From: Heliocidaris tuberculata
Taxonomy: Eukaryota; Echinodermata; Echinoidea; Camarodonta; Echinometridae
Reading direction: 5' to 3'
Length of the DNA stretch: 64,000 nt
NCBI GenBank assembly: GCA_025618425.1
Contig: CM046847.1
Span: forward strand, 13,803,468-13,867,467
Positions 24,910 through 36,873 of the stretch are shown piece by piece. The translations under genes were made by a program, and so were the position numbers. Numbering within the stretch: the first letter of the stretch is position 1; each line of letters opens with the position of its first letter. Under the pieces are notes generated by a model, which ran no database searches, was not told where the DNA came from, and was given only the letters and a program-made list of their open reading frames with translations.

Positions 24910-26490
24910 TAACTATAGCTTATTCAAACTTTTAAAAGACTAACTGGATGATTATTCACTATAACGATTTAATTTCCTCACTTTACTGAAAGTTCCTATT
25001 ATTTCTAGAATTTTCAAGGGGGCAACTTGCCCTTACCCTTTACCCCTCTAAATAAGATATCGAAGTCCCTTCGCACTGTAGGGAGCTTTTGTATTTTCAA
25101 TCTTCTGAATTTGCAAAGAGAGAGATTTAAGGAAAATGAGAAGTCACTGCCCGCTCTGGTGACGCTCCTGCGCCCTTCGTAATTTATTTTATATATTTCA
25201 AATTAGGCTGGTTGGTGAGGAAAACTCCTTTCGACATTTCATAGAGTGGCCCTTTCATCCACGATTTTCTGACAAAGAGTGCGCAGGTTTGGCCAAGAAT
25301 TAACGTTCCTCTGTGCATGTAGCCAGACCCCTCTATCCCATAACGGCATCAAAAACAAGTACCTTCGGACGGGCTCCCGTGTCTTCTGGTAAAGGTTATG
25401 CCCCCCCCCCCGGCATGTTCATGTTGTAAAGGACATGGGAGCGACCTTATCAGGTACATTCATTACCACGAGTGAGTTGCCACTGACTTGAATTTGAAGC
25501 ATCGCAAATGGCCGAGCACATTGATGTCCCCCCCCCCCCCCCCGCCGTTCCACTCTATTTAAGAAAAAAGAGAAAAGGGGGAGGAAAAGGGGAAAAAACT
25601 AGGAAAGACCAATTTTGGGACGATTTTCACCTCCTATTCCAGCAGCGAGGTAGACTGTTAATTTTATTCCATGTTTAGTATATTTTCATGACAAAATTAA
25701 ATTTTATCATGAATAAAGATTCAAGTTTGGCTTGGTCCCTTTGTTCACTCGCAGAAAAATGTTTTGTTAGGATCTTGAAAGTTTTTAAAAACTTCCTGTA
25801 ACTATCCAAGGTAAAGTGCCTCAAATTCATTTCCACAAAGTGTTTGAGGTCAATATCAGTTTTGTTTTGTTTTTTAATCAGGGAGGGGCGGGGCAGTTTT
25901 ATAGTTTGTCCCGGGCACCATAATTCCCTAGATAAGCACTTTTTATGACATTCCTATACCACAAGTTAAGTGCCTATCAAACGCCATAGAATGCCCACCC
26001 CCACCGCCCCCCCCCCCCCAAAAAAAAATAGGACGGGGGAATTGACTGGATCAGTAAGAAAAGTGCAGTATTAGAGGAAGGTTGTACATACCGGTTATGC
26101 TAGAATCCGTTTATAATGAATAGTCACTGGATGCCTATATGGAGTATGCTGCGCCCGCGAAAGGCCCCCCCCCCCCCCCCCATTTTCGGACTATTACGAT
26201 ATGCTGCTCCACCATTACGTTTCTGGTTAATCTAGCTACTTTTTGTGCAATTCATATTCATGGGCGTTGGGCAGACATTTCCCCGTAACTTGGTCTCATT
26301 CCGTCATTTTCTTTCCACCTACGACTTGAAATGTCTTGCTTAGTGTATCTATCAACTGAATTCACCGGTTCAGCTCACTTGGAGGTAGGCGGGGTAGGAT
26401 GTAGCACGGGGGCGACTCGTAGGCTAGGCACAACCCAAGACTTGATGCCAGCCAGTGGCTCTTTTTAATATGTGGGGTCATAGTATCAAG
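24910..26490. other. Unassigned sequence rich in C tracts
   Basis: C runs lie near 25400, 25530-25543, 26002-26019 and 26166-26180. These resemble the G/C centres of the small hAT-like elements, but I could not pair termini. No gene recognised. Confidence 0.4.
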
Positions 26491-26492
26491 GC

Positions 26493-27623
26493 CAGGGGCG
26501 GCTGAGCGTCTTTCAAAGTGGGGGTGGGGGCAGCAAAAAAGGGCACTTATTCGGGGAAAGGAGGCACCTACAAAGGGTGAACATAAAGCAAAAAAAGGAC
26601 CATTTTGTGACACTGGTATAACCCTACAGTCTAATTAGTATAGTTATTATCAAGCATCACCTTCCTTTTTATTGTGGTTCTGGGCATCGTTTCATCAAAC
26701 CGTCATAAGTACAAGTTCGCCGACACCCCATTGAAACGCATGTTAATGTTGATACACGCGTTTCAATGGGATGTCGGCGAACTTGTACTTATGACCGTTT
26801 GATGAAACGCTGCTCTGGTCACTACGTCAGCTTTCCTGATACGCAGTTGTGTGTAATGGTCTAACGATTCATGTGCGAGAAAGCTAAGCGAGCGAGCAAG
26901 CTAAGCGAGCGAGCAAAAATTGTCAGACTTTTTTTCTATTGCTGGAGTCCTTGAGTTATACATTATTTACAGCAATATACATGTACAATGAAAATGACAG
27001 CAGCAAATCTAATTGGGGGAATGTCGAATGATCTTTCAATTTATACATTAACCCTGTCGTTTTCTTTAGGATTACACCGATATACATACTTTCTGCGATC
27101 TGCTTAATTTCATTATATACTGTAAGAGCTAGCGAGCGTAGCGAGCGAGTTATGGGGACATTTTCAGAAAATACTGCACTTACTTGGTGTAAATTATTGG
27201 CACATTCGAGCGAGCGGAATGAGAAATGTTGTAGTAATATGGGTACTTGAAAGCCGCACCGATTCTTTGTAGCTAGATATGGCTCTTTTTGTGTCCCCCC
27301 CCCCCGAAAAAAAAAGAGAATACGGGGCAATATTTAGATTCGAAAAGGGGCACTTATCAGAAGGAGAAAAGGATAGTTATCAGAGAGATAAGGTGGCAGT
27401 TATCAGATTTGAAAAGGGGCACTTTTCAGAAGGCCAAAAAGGGGCGCTTATTAGAAGGGGAAAGGCACTTATTAGAAAGGAAAAGGGGCACATCTAGTAG
27501 TAAAATGGGCACTTATCGGAGGGAAAGGGGGCATTTTTCAGAAATAAAAAGGGCACTTTTGGGGTACTTGAAAAACTTGGGGCATTGTGCCCCCTGCCTC
27601 CCCCCGCGGGCGCGCCTCCCCTG
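26493..27623 (+). mobile_element. hAT-like element with minisatellite core, copy 1
   Basis: Starts CAGGGGCGGCTGAGCGTC and ends GCGCGCCTCCCCTG. The flanks ATCAAGGC (26485-26492) and ACCAAGGC (27624-27631) match at 7 of 8, an 8-bp duplication. Inside are GAGCGAGC-type motifs (26880-26915, 27130-27150) and a minisatellite of GGGGCACTTATCAGAAGG-like units (about 27340-27545). No transposase is present. The layout matches the element at 31466-32803. Confidence 0.75.
26693..26816. mobile_element. Nested fold-back with ~50-bp inverted repeats
   Basis: CGTTTCATCAAACCGTCATA at the left is matched by the reverse complement at the right, continuing through AAGTACAAGTTCGCCGACA and CCCATTGAAACGC. The loop is about 18 nt. 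The CGTTTCAT terminus resembles the GTTTCAT-family MITEs, but the interior is different. Confidence 0.75.
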
Positions 27624-27639
27624 ACCAAGGCTTTTCTTG

Positions 27640-28500
27640 ATATAAATTTATTACTGCTCTTGCTAATACAGCTAATACTTGCTTTTTTTCTCTCTTCTTT
27701 TTTGTGCAGGGGCAAAACCCACTTCATATGACATACAACATACGAACATCATACATTATGTAAATTTCTTTTGAATACTTTCTATCCCATCCTGATACCT
27801 CTCCAGCTGACGTATCTCAGTGAATGGGGATTAGGTCATTTATTCGGAGGCGTCTGACGGACATCCCCCACCATTTCAAATTTAATGTCTTACAGTGGGC
27901 ACGATAGAGGGAGTTCTGCCGCGTATTTTCATCCTATTTCATTTCGTTATTTTTCCTACCCCTTTCTATTTTTTGTCTTGCAATTATGAACATTTGCGAC
28001 TGGAATTCACCAGGCAGCCCTTCCCTGCCGATCATTATTATCATTCTTATCGAGAAGGGGGGGGGGGGGGTAAGCCATGGGGTCTTATCACTGTTGTAGC
28101 CCAACAATGTCATCCAGATGTCACTTGTAATACGTGGAATCATGCTTGATATTTATCCCCTGACTTTTTTAAATATTGAGGTTCTCCTACTGATCCATTC
28201 AATTCTGCCCTCCTCCATTCACCCCCCCCTTTTTTTGGGGGGGGGGAGGGGTACAAGCAACCATTTAAGATGACGTGTGGCATATTATTCTGTTTGAGTG
28301 CATTGGGTATGATACCTTTCCAACCTAGGCCTACCTCGCTCAATGAGGGTGGGGGTGGGGGCGTCTGGCGGGCATCCGCGCATCTGCCGCAATTTAAAAT
28401 GTCTGACAGTGCATGGCCATTCATGATAGCGGGAGTTTTGATTACCCCGACCACACTGTTCGAGTCACACGTCCGTTTCCTTACATGAACAAAGCAAGAG
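27640..28500. repeat. Local direct duplication (~0.5 kb spacing)
   Basis: Blocks near 27790-27912 (GATACCTCTCC, GGCGTCTGACGGACATCC, ATAGAGGGAGTTCTG) recur diverged at 28310-28440 (GATACCTTTCC, GGCGTCTGGCGGGCATCC, ATAGCGGGAGTTTTG). G/C tracts lie at 28060 and 28224-28252. No gene recognised. Confidence 0.5.
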
Positions 28501-30085
28501 AAATCAGAAGAAGATGGGAAGGGAATAAATGAACAAGGAAAACAATAGACGAAGAGAATATTTTAATAGGACGATACAAAAAGTGGCAGAGGGGAAAATA
28601 CAGGGCTGCACCGACGTACCAATGCACATACAAAATGTGATTTTTTTTTCTTTCTTGTGATTACGTGTTATTTATTCCCTTATGGAAACCAAGTAAAACA
28701 ATGAACATATATAAAACCAGAAACAGACATGCTTTCAGAAATATAGTCCTGCTATAAACCTTTCTAAGGGCGCACTAATTTCAAGTTTGTTAACACTGTA
28801 AATGATGTTTCTATAAGTGGAAAATATAATGCATGATTTTTTTTAAATGGAGGGGGGATTCAGAGTTTTATTGGAATTCCACGGTATTAATAAGCATAAT
28901 GAAACGAATCTCTAGTGTGTAAACATGGAGGGCTTCAGCCCCCTAGCCCCCCCCCCCCCCCCCCCCCCCCCTTCTGTGGCCTACGAATTTGTTCATTATA
29001 GGGCCGGCCCCGCAAGTCCTGACAATTTTTTTTTTTTAAAATAGCGGCCCGGATCCCCGTCAAAGAGGGGGATACTGTGTAAATTTAGTTTTCAGGTTTT
29101 AAAATAACCCGAACCTTCGGAAAAACGAACCTACGGAAAAAAACGAGCCTACGGAAAAACGAGTGTCCCCACGCAAAACAAGGGATGATAAGCGTGCTTC
29201 ACGTTTTGCAATTTTGGAGGGATAAAATTTCTAAATCTTCCACTTTCAAAATAACATGAAATATATATGTATGAAAAAATAGGGGAATGGGCTTCTTCGG
29301 GGGGGGGGGGGCGGGGGGTAGGGGGGTTGTAAGCAAGTAGTAAGCTTTTGAGGTGGGCCTTCAGAGTGTTTGCCCCACCCCCCAAAGAAAAATAAATATA
29401 ATAAATAAATAAATAAAATAAGCTAGGACCCTTCCGGGCACCTGGAGCGTAGCGCCGGAAGTAAACAAAACAAAACAAAAAAAAAAAATAGGGGGGGGGG
29501 GGTTAGAATGATGAAGCCTCACCTTTTAGAGTACTAGAAAGCTCATCGCAATGGTAAATTTGATTGTCGTGGAGTGGGGGCAAAATACTTCCCCCGATAA
29601 ATGGAAGCAAGCATCTGCCACATTGTGTGTATCAATACACGAGGGAGGATGGTGACCGTGTGAGAAAATTTTGGTTTTAAATGATGAAAGTTTGCATTTT
29701 AGAGCACTAATAAGCTTATTAAGCCTATACATCGTTGTAATGGAAAATTATTATTACATGTAATTTTCCTTTTCTGTTTTTCTTGAGAGTTTTTTGCCCC
29801 CAAACTCGAGGGCAGGAGGGCTATCATGCAAGTACAAAATGTAATTTTCTTTTTTCATTTTCTTCTTTTTTTAATGATTGCCTGTCCGATCTTCTATTAT
29901 GAAAACAAAGGAAACGGTTACCTTTCCCTCATTTTCAGTTTATGCAAAAGTGAAGATAATAGACCACAAACCGCAGTATACATGTCTTGAAAAAAGGGCT
30001 CTTGAAATAGGGCACCCCTAATATCAAGTTGGCTAGGCCTGAAAACGATGTTGGTATACGTGGAAAGACATAACAATTATTAGTT
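28501..30085. other. Unassigned sequence with homopolymer tracts
   Basis: A long C run lies at 28948-28970 and G runs at 29299-29320 and 29490-29502. No gene. Parts are probably more decayed hAT-like MITEs, but termini could not be assigned. Confidence 0.4.
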
Positions 30086-30258
30086 CACGGCCACAGAGCG
30101 TTTGAAAAGTGGGGGCAGTAGGTTGAGCATGAGTAAGAGCATAATATATTATTATTAATATAAGCAAAGGGAGTGTGTGTGTGCGTGTATGTGTGTGGAG
30201 GGGAAGCCTGCACTCCCTAGCCAGATCAGCCCCCCCCCCCCCGGTTCAGCGACCCCTG
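30086..30258 (+). mobile_element. hAT-like MITE relic (GGCC-GAGCG family)
   Basis: Left end CACGGCCACAGAGCGTTTGA then AAAGTGGGGG; right end a C run, then GGTTCAGCGACCCCTG. The order matches the copies at 24735 and 58112. No convincing target-site duplication was seen. Confidence 0.5.
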
Positions 30259-30387
30259 AACTTGATCATGATAGAGCCATCCATTTTCATAACAAAGAGG
30301 GGAATCCTTATAATCGGGATTTGATTTCCCAAACTCTCATAGTCATATCCCACATCCCCTAGTTATGTAGAGAATAGAAGCGGTCTC

Positions 30388-30390
<3 letters not shown>

Positions 30391-30427
<37 letters not shown>

Positions 30428-31405
30428 CCTTGAATTAGACCATTTCAAAGTAGACGTGACGTATTGAACAAAGCACACGTAATTGAACAGACGTGACGTG
30501 ACGTAAGGTCACGACAGAGTACACGAAATTGGGTACACGTCACGTAACGAGTAGACGTGACGTACCGTTTGGTTTTACGTGACGTCTACTGGGTACGCGT
30601 ACTAGTAGACGTAGGTAGACCCCGATGGCTTGCCATAAGAGATCAATAGAAAGATGTGTAAACTAGTAATAACCGTGACAAACTCAGCGAACTACACATA
30701 AGCACAGAGTACACTAGCTACGTACGCTGCACTATACTAGCGATAGCCAAAACAAAAAAGCGCGCGCTGTATTATGACCCCTTCTCCTCGACTCGGGTCA
30801 AACTGCGCAATGCATCTGCGCAGTGACAACGTCGGTTTTCGACTTGTCGATGAGATGATAAACGCAACTTATTTTGAAAGCCGCTTGCAAAGGCCTTTGG
30901 AAAGGGCTTTTGATAGTGGGTATGGAAAGCCGTTTCAAACTGGGGAAAGCTGATAAACGCGACCAATGACTTATCACATACACTCACGTCACACACACAG
31001 ACCTACGTACCTGTATACCATGTGACTGACATTCTGGGGAGTTTTTCATGAAGAGTCTTGTCAGTGATTTTCACTTGTCAGTGATTTTCACTGACAACTG
31101 TTATAAGCTAATAAGCTACTGAAATCCATGCATCTGATTGGCTGAGAGCAAATTTGTCAGTGACAATCACTGACAAGACTCTTCATGAAACGCCCCCCCC
31201 CCCCCCGTTGTCCATTAAAGTGTTAAAATCAACAAAACGAACATGCTTTAAGATACTAATAAGTTACATTTGGCCAATATCAGTCCTCACAAACGGTAAT
31301 CATGGCGAAATATCGTGATTTAAAAAAATTGTGATTTTTGGTCTAATTTGGTGATTTTTCATGCGCCGTTTGGTGACTTTGTTCAGCTTGGACCTGGCAA
31401 CGCTG
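30391..31405. repeat. ACGTG-rich ~1-kb repeat, copy 2 (inverted)
   Basis: Starts with a 36-base A run (30391-30426), then a stretch dense in ACGTGACGT and GACGTGACG. Next come AGACCCCGATGGCTTGCCAT, GATGATAAACGC and GCTGATAAACGCGACC, ending CCTGGCAACGCTG. This is the reverse of the block order at 21279-22314. A GTTTCAT MITE has inserted at 31036. Confidence 0.6.
31036..31206. mobile_element. GTTTCAT-family fold-back MITE
   Basis: Begins GGGGAGTTTTTCATGAAGAG and ends CTCTTCATGAAACGCCCCCC. Inner inverted pairs of CTTGTCAGTGATTTTCACTG form a long stem. Internal AGCTACTGAAATCC and CTGATTGGCTGAGAGCAAAT correspond, in opposite orientation, to the 8280-8415 copy. Confidence 0.8.
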
Positions 31406-31465
31406 ACATATAACTGACTCTGTATCTCACAGGAAAATGAGGAAGTACCAACTGTAGATCTATTT

Positions 31466-32803
31466 CAGGGGCGGCGGAGCGTCTTTCAAAGTGGGGGGGG
31501 GGCACCAACAAAAAGGGGCACTTTGGGGGTGGGAAGGGCACCTACAAAGAAAATGCCACTTTGAGACATTAGTACTGTATACCGCTACATTCTGATTAAT
31601 ACACTATCGAGGATCTTAACATGGTTCTAGATAAGACTACTTTGCAGTTGAGTGTAATGGTCGGATTATTCATTTTCGAGCGAGCGTAGCGAGCGAGTTT
31701 TGGAAAAAATTTAGAAAAAAATTGTCTTCCTTTCTTTTTGGATTTAGGGGTACTTCTCATTCTTGTATCATTTAGGGAATTGTGCCCCTCTTACCCCCTG
31801 CTCCACTGCCTCATATCGTGCTGATATCAGTAGGGGAATCTTTTATTATGAAGCCTCTCTGATTATTTGGAGCTAGGTACATGGCTCTTCTGTGGACTTT
31901 AGGGCACAGAATTAGCGACTAAGCGAATAAGCGACGTCGGAATATACAGGTAAAATATATTAGATATATATAAGTATATAGGGAGGGCACTTATCAGAAG
32001 ACTAAAGGGGTACTTATCAAAGGGAAAATAACACTATTAGAAAGAAAAAGGGACACTGATCAGAAGTAAAAGGGGCACTTAAAAAGAGGAATTTATCATG
32101 GATGAAAAGGGAACTTATAAGTAAAAATTGCACTATTAGAGAAAAATGGGCAATAATCAGACAAAAAGAGGGACACTTGACGGATTTTAAAGGGGGCACT
32201 TATCTGAGCCTAAAAGGGGCACTTATCAGAAGGTGAAAAGGGCACTTATTAGAAAGAAGAAGAGGCAGTCATACGAAGAAAAAGGGTCACTGATCAGAGG
32301 TGAAAAATTGCACTTATAAGAAGGGGAAAATTTGCACTATTAGAACGGAAAATGGGCACTAATCAAAAGAAAAACAAAGGCACAGATTTCAAAAGGGGAA
32401 GTAATGTCTGAGATTAAATGGGCGCTTATCAGAAGGTGAAAATGGCATTTATCAGAAAGAAGAAGGGGCGCAGTTATATGAAGAAAAAAGGGGCACTTAT
32501 CAGAGGTGAAAAAAGGCAGTTATCAGAAGGAAAAATTGCACTATCAGAACGGAAAATGGGCAGCTAATCAGACGAAAAAGGGCACTTATTAGATTTCAAA
32601 AGGGGCAGTAATGTCTAGGGTTAAAGGGGGCACTTATCAGAAGGTAAAAATTGCACTTATTAGAAAGAAAAAGGGGCACTTTACGAAAAGGGGCACTTAT
32701 CAGCTATGAAAAGGGGCACTTTTCATAGCTAAAAAGCGGCACTTTGGGGGTAATGGAAAAAGTGGGGGGCACTGTGCCCCCTGCCCCCTGCCTGACGCCT
32801 CTG
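31466..32803 (+). mobile_element. hAT-like element with minisatellite core, copy 2
   Basis: Starts CAGGGGCGGCGGAGCGTC and ends CCTGACGCCTCTG. The flanks ATCTATTT and ACCTATAT agree at 6 of 8. It carries CGAGCGAGCGTAGCGAGCGA at about 31678. From about 31980 to 32760 it is a minisatellite of some 25-30 degenerate units around AAGGGGCACTTATCAGAAGG. It closes with CACTGTGCCCCCTGCCCCCT. No transposase is present. Confidence 0.75.
31980..32760. repeat. Minisatellite, ~25-33-bp unit
   Basis: Tandem degenerate units of the form AAAGGGGCACTTATCAGAAG plus a short A/G-rich spacer. Units vary in length and base composition. The same unit occurs at 27340-27545 (same strand) and at 43470-43760 and 55080-55365 (opposite strand). 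Confidence 0.85.
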
Positions 32804-33074
32804 ACCTATATCCATATGAAAAAAAAAATGTCCGAGCTGAAGGCAAGATACGTTCAGCAAACTATACTAGTACCATGCGCTATTAAAGCTCTGAGCTGCA
32901 CTCGAGACGTACTCGACGTATGGCGTGAAAGCATAACTCCGTGGGTGAAAATTACAAGAGAGGCAAAAATGTACGCTTCCTATGTGTTTGAAAATGTTTG
33001 TCGTTGTTGTTGTTGTTTTTTAGAGAGAGACAATGGGTACCAAGAATGGTCAAAATAGGGCCTACTAATATGCC

Positions 33075-33205
33075 TATCTTCTTAAATTGCAAAAATGTAA
33101 AATTATCGTACATTTTACCTTTTTTTGGAATTATTGATCGTACATCGTACAGAGGGCCAAATTATCGTACAAATACGATAATTATCGTACACCTGACAAC
33201 GCTGT
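33075..33205. repeat. ATTATCGTACA repeat block
   Basis: ATTATCGTACA occurs several times and the block ends CTGACAACGCTG. A related block in opposite orientation lies at 21279-21350, so this is a third, shorter relative of the ACGTG-rich repeat's left end. Confidence 0.5.
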
Positions 33206-33653
33206 TTGAAACACACATCACAGCTCCTAGGCCTAAAGCAGCTTCGCGTACGTGCTCGATCGATCGAGCTCTGTACATTTGTCAAGTAAACGCGCATGCG
33301 TAATACTACCTTTGCAGCTCAGTCATGAATTTTCATGATGCGAATACCTTTGAACCCAATCAGGAGGCAGGATTTTACTGTAATAGGTAAACCAGTTTGT
33401 GAAAAAAAATTAAATTCGCCCCCCGGTCCCTCATGAATCGCTGGCACTCCATTTCGTAGTATGTCCTATTTGGAGTTTTCATACTTAGATGAAACTAGAA
33501 TAAATCCCTTTTTATGTGAATATGTGAATATGTGAAATTAAATTAATTTGTTTTCCTATATTAATTTCCCTTTTTACTATTTTCCTTCTTTTTTTTCAGA
33601 CACAAATTTCCACAAGGTCATGTGACTTGTTCATCTTCTCTCATGAATATCAA

Positions 33654-33741
33654 GGTAGCGTAGCTGAGCGGTCTAAGGTGCTGGTTTAAGGGACAAATCA
33701 TTTCGATGGTGTTGGCGTTGGTTCGAATCCCACGTTTGCCG
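33654..33741 (+). pseudogene. tRNA-Leu-like pseudogene (AAG), slot 1A
   Basis: The A box and loop (TTAAGGG) are retained, but the 3' acceptor strand GTTTGCC fails to pair at the last two positions with GGTAGCG. The anticodon stem (CTGGT/ACAAA) is broken, the variable region is six bases longer, and the T stem has one mismatch. The discriminator is G, not A. Confidence 0.75.
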
Positions 33742-34135
33742 TAATCTTTTAAGAACTTCAATGTAACTTTCTACGATCGGTTTTGTATAGATTTCCAGGG
33801 ATTGGTCCCTCGTAGATCATCCTTTATAAGGAAGGGGAAAATGAACTTCTTGATAATGAAACTGTAGTAGTGTCTATATAAATTTATACAAAAATCCCTG
33901 AATCAAGTCATCTAGCAAATATGAGTAAATTGAATGAGGATTACTTTGATTTTTATATTCCTAGAGGAAGCAGAGAATGTTTGTCATAGTCCCACATAGC
34001 TTTAAGCCCATGAGTGGCTTGTATCATATTCACAGATACACACGTCATTATTAGAACAACAAAAGACGAATGATGATGCAATATTGGTGTAACATCGCTA
34101 TTATAACGAACAATGAAACGAAGCTAAAATAGTTT

Positions 34136-34207
34136 GCGAGTGGTCTAAGGCGCTGGTTTAAGGGACCAATCATTTCGATGGCGTGGGTTCGAATCCCACC
34201 GCTGCCA
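34136..34207 (+). pseudogene. 5'-truncated tRNA-Leu (AAG), slot 2A
   Basis: Identical to the intact gene at 38613 from CGAGTGG onward. The 5' acceptor strand and the start of the A box (28 bases including GGTAGCGTGGC) are deleted. The B box and T arm are intact. Confidence 0.85.
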
Positions 34208-34749
34208 ATATGTTTTTATTTTAACTTTTGGACGAGTGTAGGGTTGGATTATTCACTGAATTAAACAAATTTATGATACTGATTAATAAAAGAACAAAAA
34301 TCCTATTCAATTTCAATAATTAACATTTATATTCATAAATTTGTATAATCTTCTCTTGTTCTATATGTTCATGGTCGTGATGATGTAACCTTTTTTTTTA
34401 ACCAATGGAGGATAGGACCAGCGGATGACATCAACAAATTTATGATAGGACCTCTTGATTCGTTCCAAAGTGAGAAAACCCTGTACAAAAATGTTCAAAC
34501 TCTATTTTGTTGTTGAAATATTGTTTCGAGAAATGCATAAAATCTATTTGCTCAAGAAAAATTCCACATCGTTTTTGGAGATTTTAATTATTTTTCATAT
34601 AATATCATTCCATATTAAATGAAATTATAAAAATTTACTTAATCTAATTTACTACATGCATTATCCTTTTTTACCATTTTCCTTCTTTTTTTCAGACACA
34701 AATTTTCAGAAGGTCATGTGACTTATTCATCTTCTCTTGTGAATCTCAA

Positions 34750-34831
34750 GGTAGCGTGGCTGAGCGGTCTAAGGCGCTGGTTTAAGGGACCAATCATTTC
34801 GATGACGTGGGTTCGAATCCCACCTAAGCCG
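34750..34831 (+). pseudogene. tRNA-Leu-like (AAG), mispaired acceptor, slot 3A
   Basis: A full-length 82-nt copy with good A and B boxes and anticodon AAG. The 3' acceptor strand CTAAGCC mismatches GGTAGCG at three of seven positions, and the discriminator is G. It could be transcribed but is unlikely to be a normal tRNA. Confidence 0.7.
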
Positions 34832-35237
34832 TATTTAATGTAACTTCCTACCATCGGTTTTGTGTGGATTTTCAGGGATCGGTCCTCCGTAGATCATCTT
34901 TAAGAAAGGGGAAAATGAGCATCTTGACAATCCATTTTTATATTGCAAACTATGTAGCAGGGTATATATAAAATCCCTGAATCAAGTCATCCAGCAAATA
35001 TAAGTAAATTGAATGAGGATTACTTTGATTTGATATTCCTTTTACACTAGAGAAGCAGTGAATGTTTGTCATCGTCCCACATAGCTTTGAGCATATGAGT
35101 GGCTTCGATCATATTCACAGATACACACGTCATTATTACAACAACAAAAAAGAAAGGATGATGCAATCTTGGTGTAATATCACTATTATAACGAACAATG
35201 AAACGATGGCCAAATAGTTTGCATATTTGTATATTAT

Positions 35238-35319
35238 GGTAGCGTGGCCGAGTGGTCTAAGGCGCTGGTTTCAGGGACCAATCATTTCGATGGCGTGGGT
35301 TCGAATCCCACCGCTGCCA
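35238..35319 (+). tRNA. tRNA-Leu (anticodon CAG), slot 4A
   Basis: An 82-nt class II tRNA. The acceptor pairs fully (one G-T), the loop TTCAGGG gives anticodon CAG (reads CUG), and the variable arm and T arm match the 16714 gene. The discriminator is A. The only blemish is a C-A mismatch at the first anticodon-stem pair (CTGGT/ACCAA), common to this subfamily. A T7 run at 35325-35331 would terminate transcription. Confidence 0.85.
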
Positions 35320-35694
35320 GAATATTTTTTTAAACATTTTAACCGATGGAGGATAGGACCAGCGGATGACATCAACAAATTTATGAAAGGACCCTTTGAT
35401 TCGTTAAAAAGTGTGAAAACCCTTTACAAAAAATTTATAACTTTATTTTGTTGTTGAAATATCATTTGGAGAAATGCATAAAATCAACTTGCTCAAGAAA
35501 AAATTCTGCACCGTTTTTGCAGATTTTTAGTAATTTTTCAAAGTAGATTATTTCATATTAAAGGAAATTATGAAAAAAATTAATTAATTCATTTTGCTAC
35601 ATTCATTATCCTTTTTACTTTTTTTTTCTTTTTTCTTCTGACACAAATTTTCAAAAGGTCATGTGACTTGATCATCTTCTCTTGTGGATATCAG

Positions 35695-35782
35695 GGTAGC
35701 GTGACTGAGCGGTCTAAGGCGCTGGTTTAAGGTACAAATCATTTCGATAATGTTGGCATGGGTTCGATTCCCACGTCTGCCG
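35695..35782 (+). pseudogene. tRNA-Leu-like pseudogene (AAG), slot 5A
   Basis: The loop TTAAGGT gives AAG, but the acceptor strand GTCTGCC mispairs at two positions. The anticodon stem is CTGGT/ACAAA, the variable region is extended, and the T stem has an A-C mismatch. The discriminator is G. Confidence 0.75.
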
Positions 35783-36215
35783 TAATCTTTAAAGAACTTA
35801 CAATGTAACTTCCTACCATCGGTTTTGTGTGGATTTTCAGGGATTGGTCCCCCTTAGATCATCCTTAAGGAAGAGGAAAATGAGCTTCTTGATAAAACCA
35901 TGAAGTTGTAGCAATGTATATAAAAATCATATCAAAATCCCTAAAATAAAATCATCTAGCAAATATAAGTAAACTGAATGAGGATTACTTTGATTTTGAT
36001 ATTCCTTTTATACAATAGAAGCAGTGAATATTTGTCATAGTCCTACATAGCTTTTAGCCCATTAGTGGCTTGTATCATATTCACAGATGCACACACGTTA
36101 ACATTGCAACAACAACAAAAAAGAACAACCCGAATGATGATGCAATATTGGTGTAACATCGCTATTATATCGAACAAAGAGACGATGGTGACATTTTCAC
36201 CCACTTGTTCATCAA

Positions 36216-36292
36216 GGTAGCGTGGCCGAGCGGTCTAAGGCGCTGGGTTTTAAGCACCAGTCATATCGTGGGTTCGAATCCCACCGTTACCA
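36216..36292 (+). tRNA. tRNA-Leu-like (TAA) with one-base insertion, slot 6A
   Basis: The acceptor GGTAGCG pairs with CGTTACC (one G-T), the T arm is intact and the discriminator is A. The anticodon arm reads CTGGG-TTTTAAGC-ACCAG, one G more than its siblings, so the loop is enlarged or the stem shifted and function is doubtful. The variable region is only seven nt. A T6 run lies at 36298-36303. Confidence 0.6.
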
Positions 36293-36615
36293 AAACATTT
36301 TTTAAAAACTTTTTAAACCAATGTTATATAAGACCGGAGGATGTCATCAACCAATATGTGATTTTGACAATTTTGAATGTAATTTCCTCAGTTTCTGCAC
36401 AATGATGTGATAGGACCTTCAGATTTGTACAAATTGTGAAAACCCTATTCATAATAAAATGTTATTTCGAAACTTTGTTTTTGGTTGTTGAAAATAATGT
36501 TTGAAGATAATGTATCAAAACTAATTACTCCAGTAAAATGTACACTCTTTGCACATTCCATTATTTTGGTAGTAACTTTCTTTCAATTTAAATACTATTC
36601 CTACATACCTCAAAC

Positions 36616-36873
36616 CAGGGGCGGCGCTACAGGGGGGGCAGAGGGGGCGACCGCCCCCCCCCCTATGATTTTTCAAGTAGTGAAAAAAGAAAAAAAAGAA
36701 GAAAAGGAGGAAGAAAAGGGAAGAAAAGGGAAGAAAGAAGAAAGAGGAGTATTAAAAAGAGAGGTCTTAAACATATAACTCTATATTACCCCTGTTATTT
36801 AATGGAGAAAAAATATGACGTCATCTTTAGGTCGTCTTGCCCCTCCTATCAAAATACCCTGGCGCCGCCCCTG
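36616..36873 (+). mobile_element. hAT-like MITE in unit A
   Basis: 258 bp. Starts CAGGGGCGGCGCTACAGGG and ends TACCCTGGCGCCGCCCCTG. It is flanked by perfect 8-bp repeats CCTCAAAC (36608-36615 and 36874-36881). The corresponding site in unit B (about 41340) has a single CCTCAAAC and no insert. The centre is A/G-rich. Confidence 0.95.
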
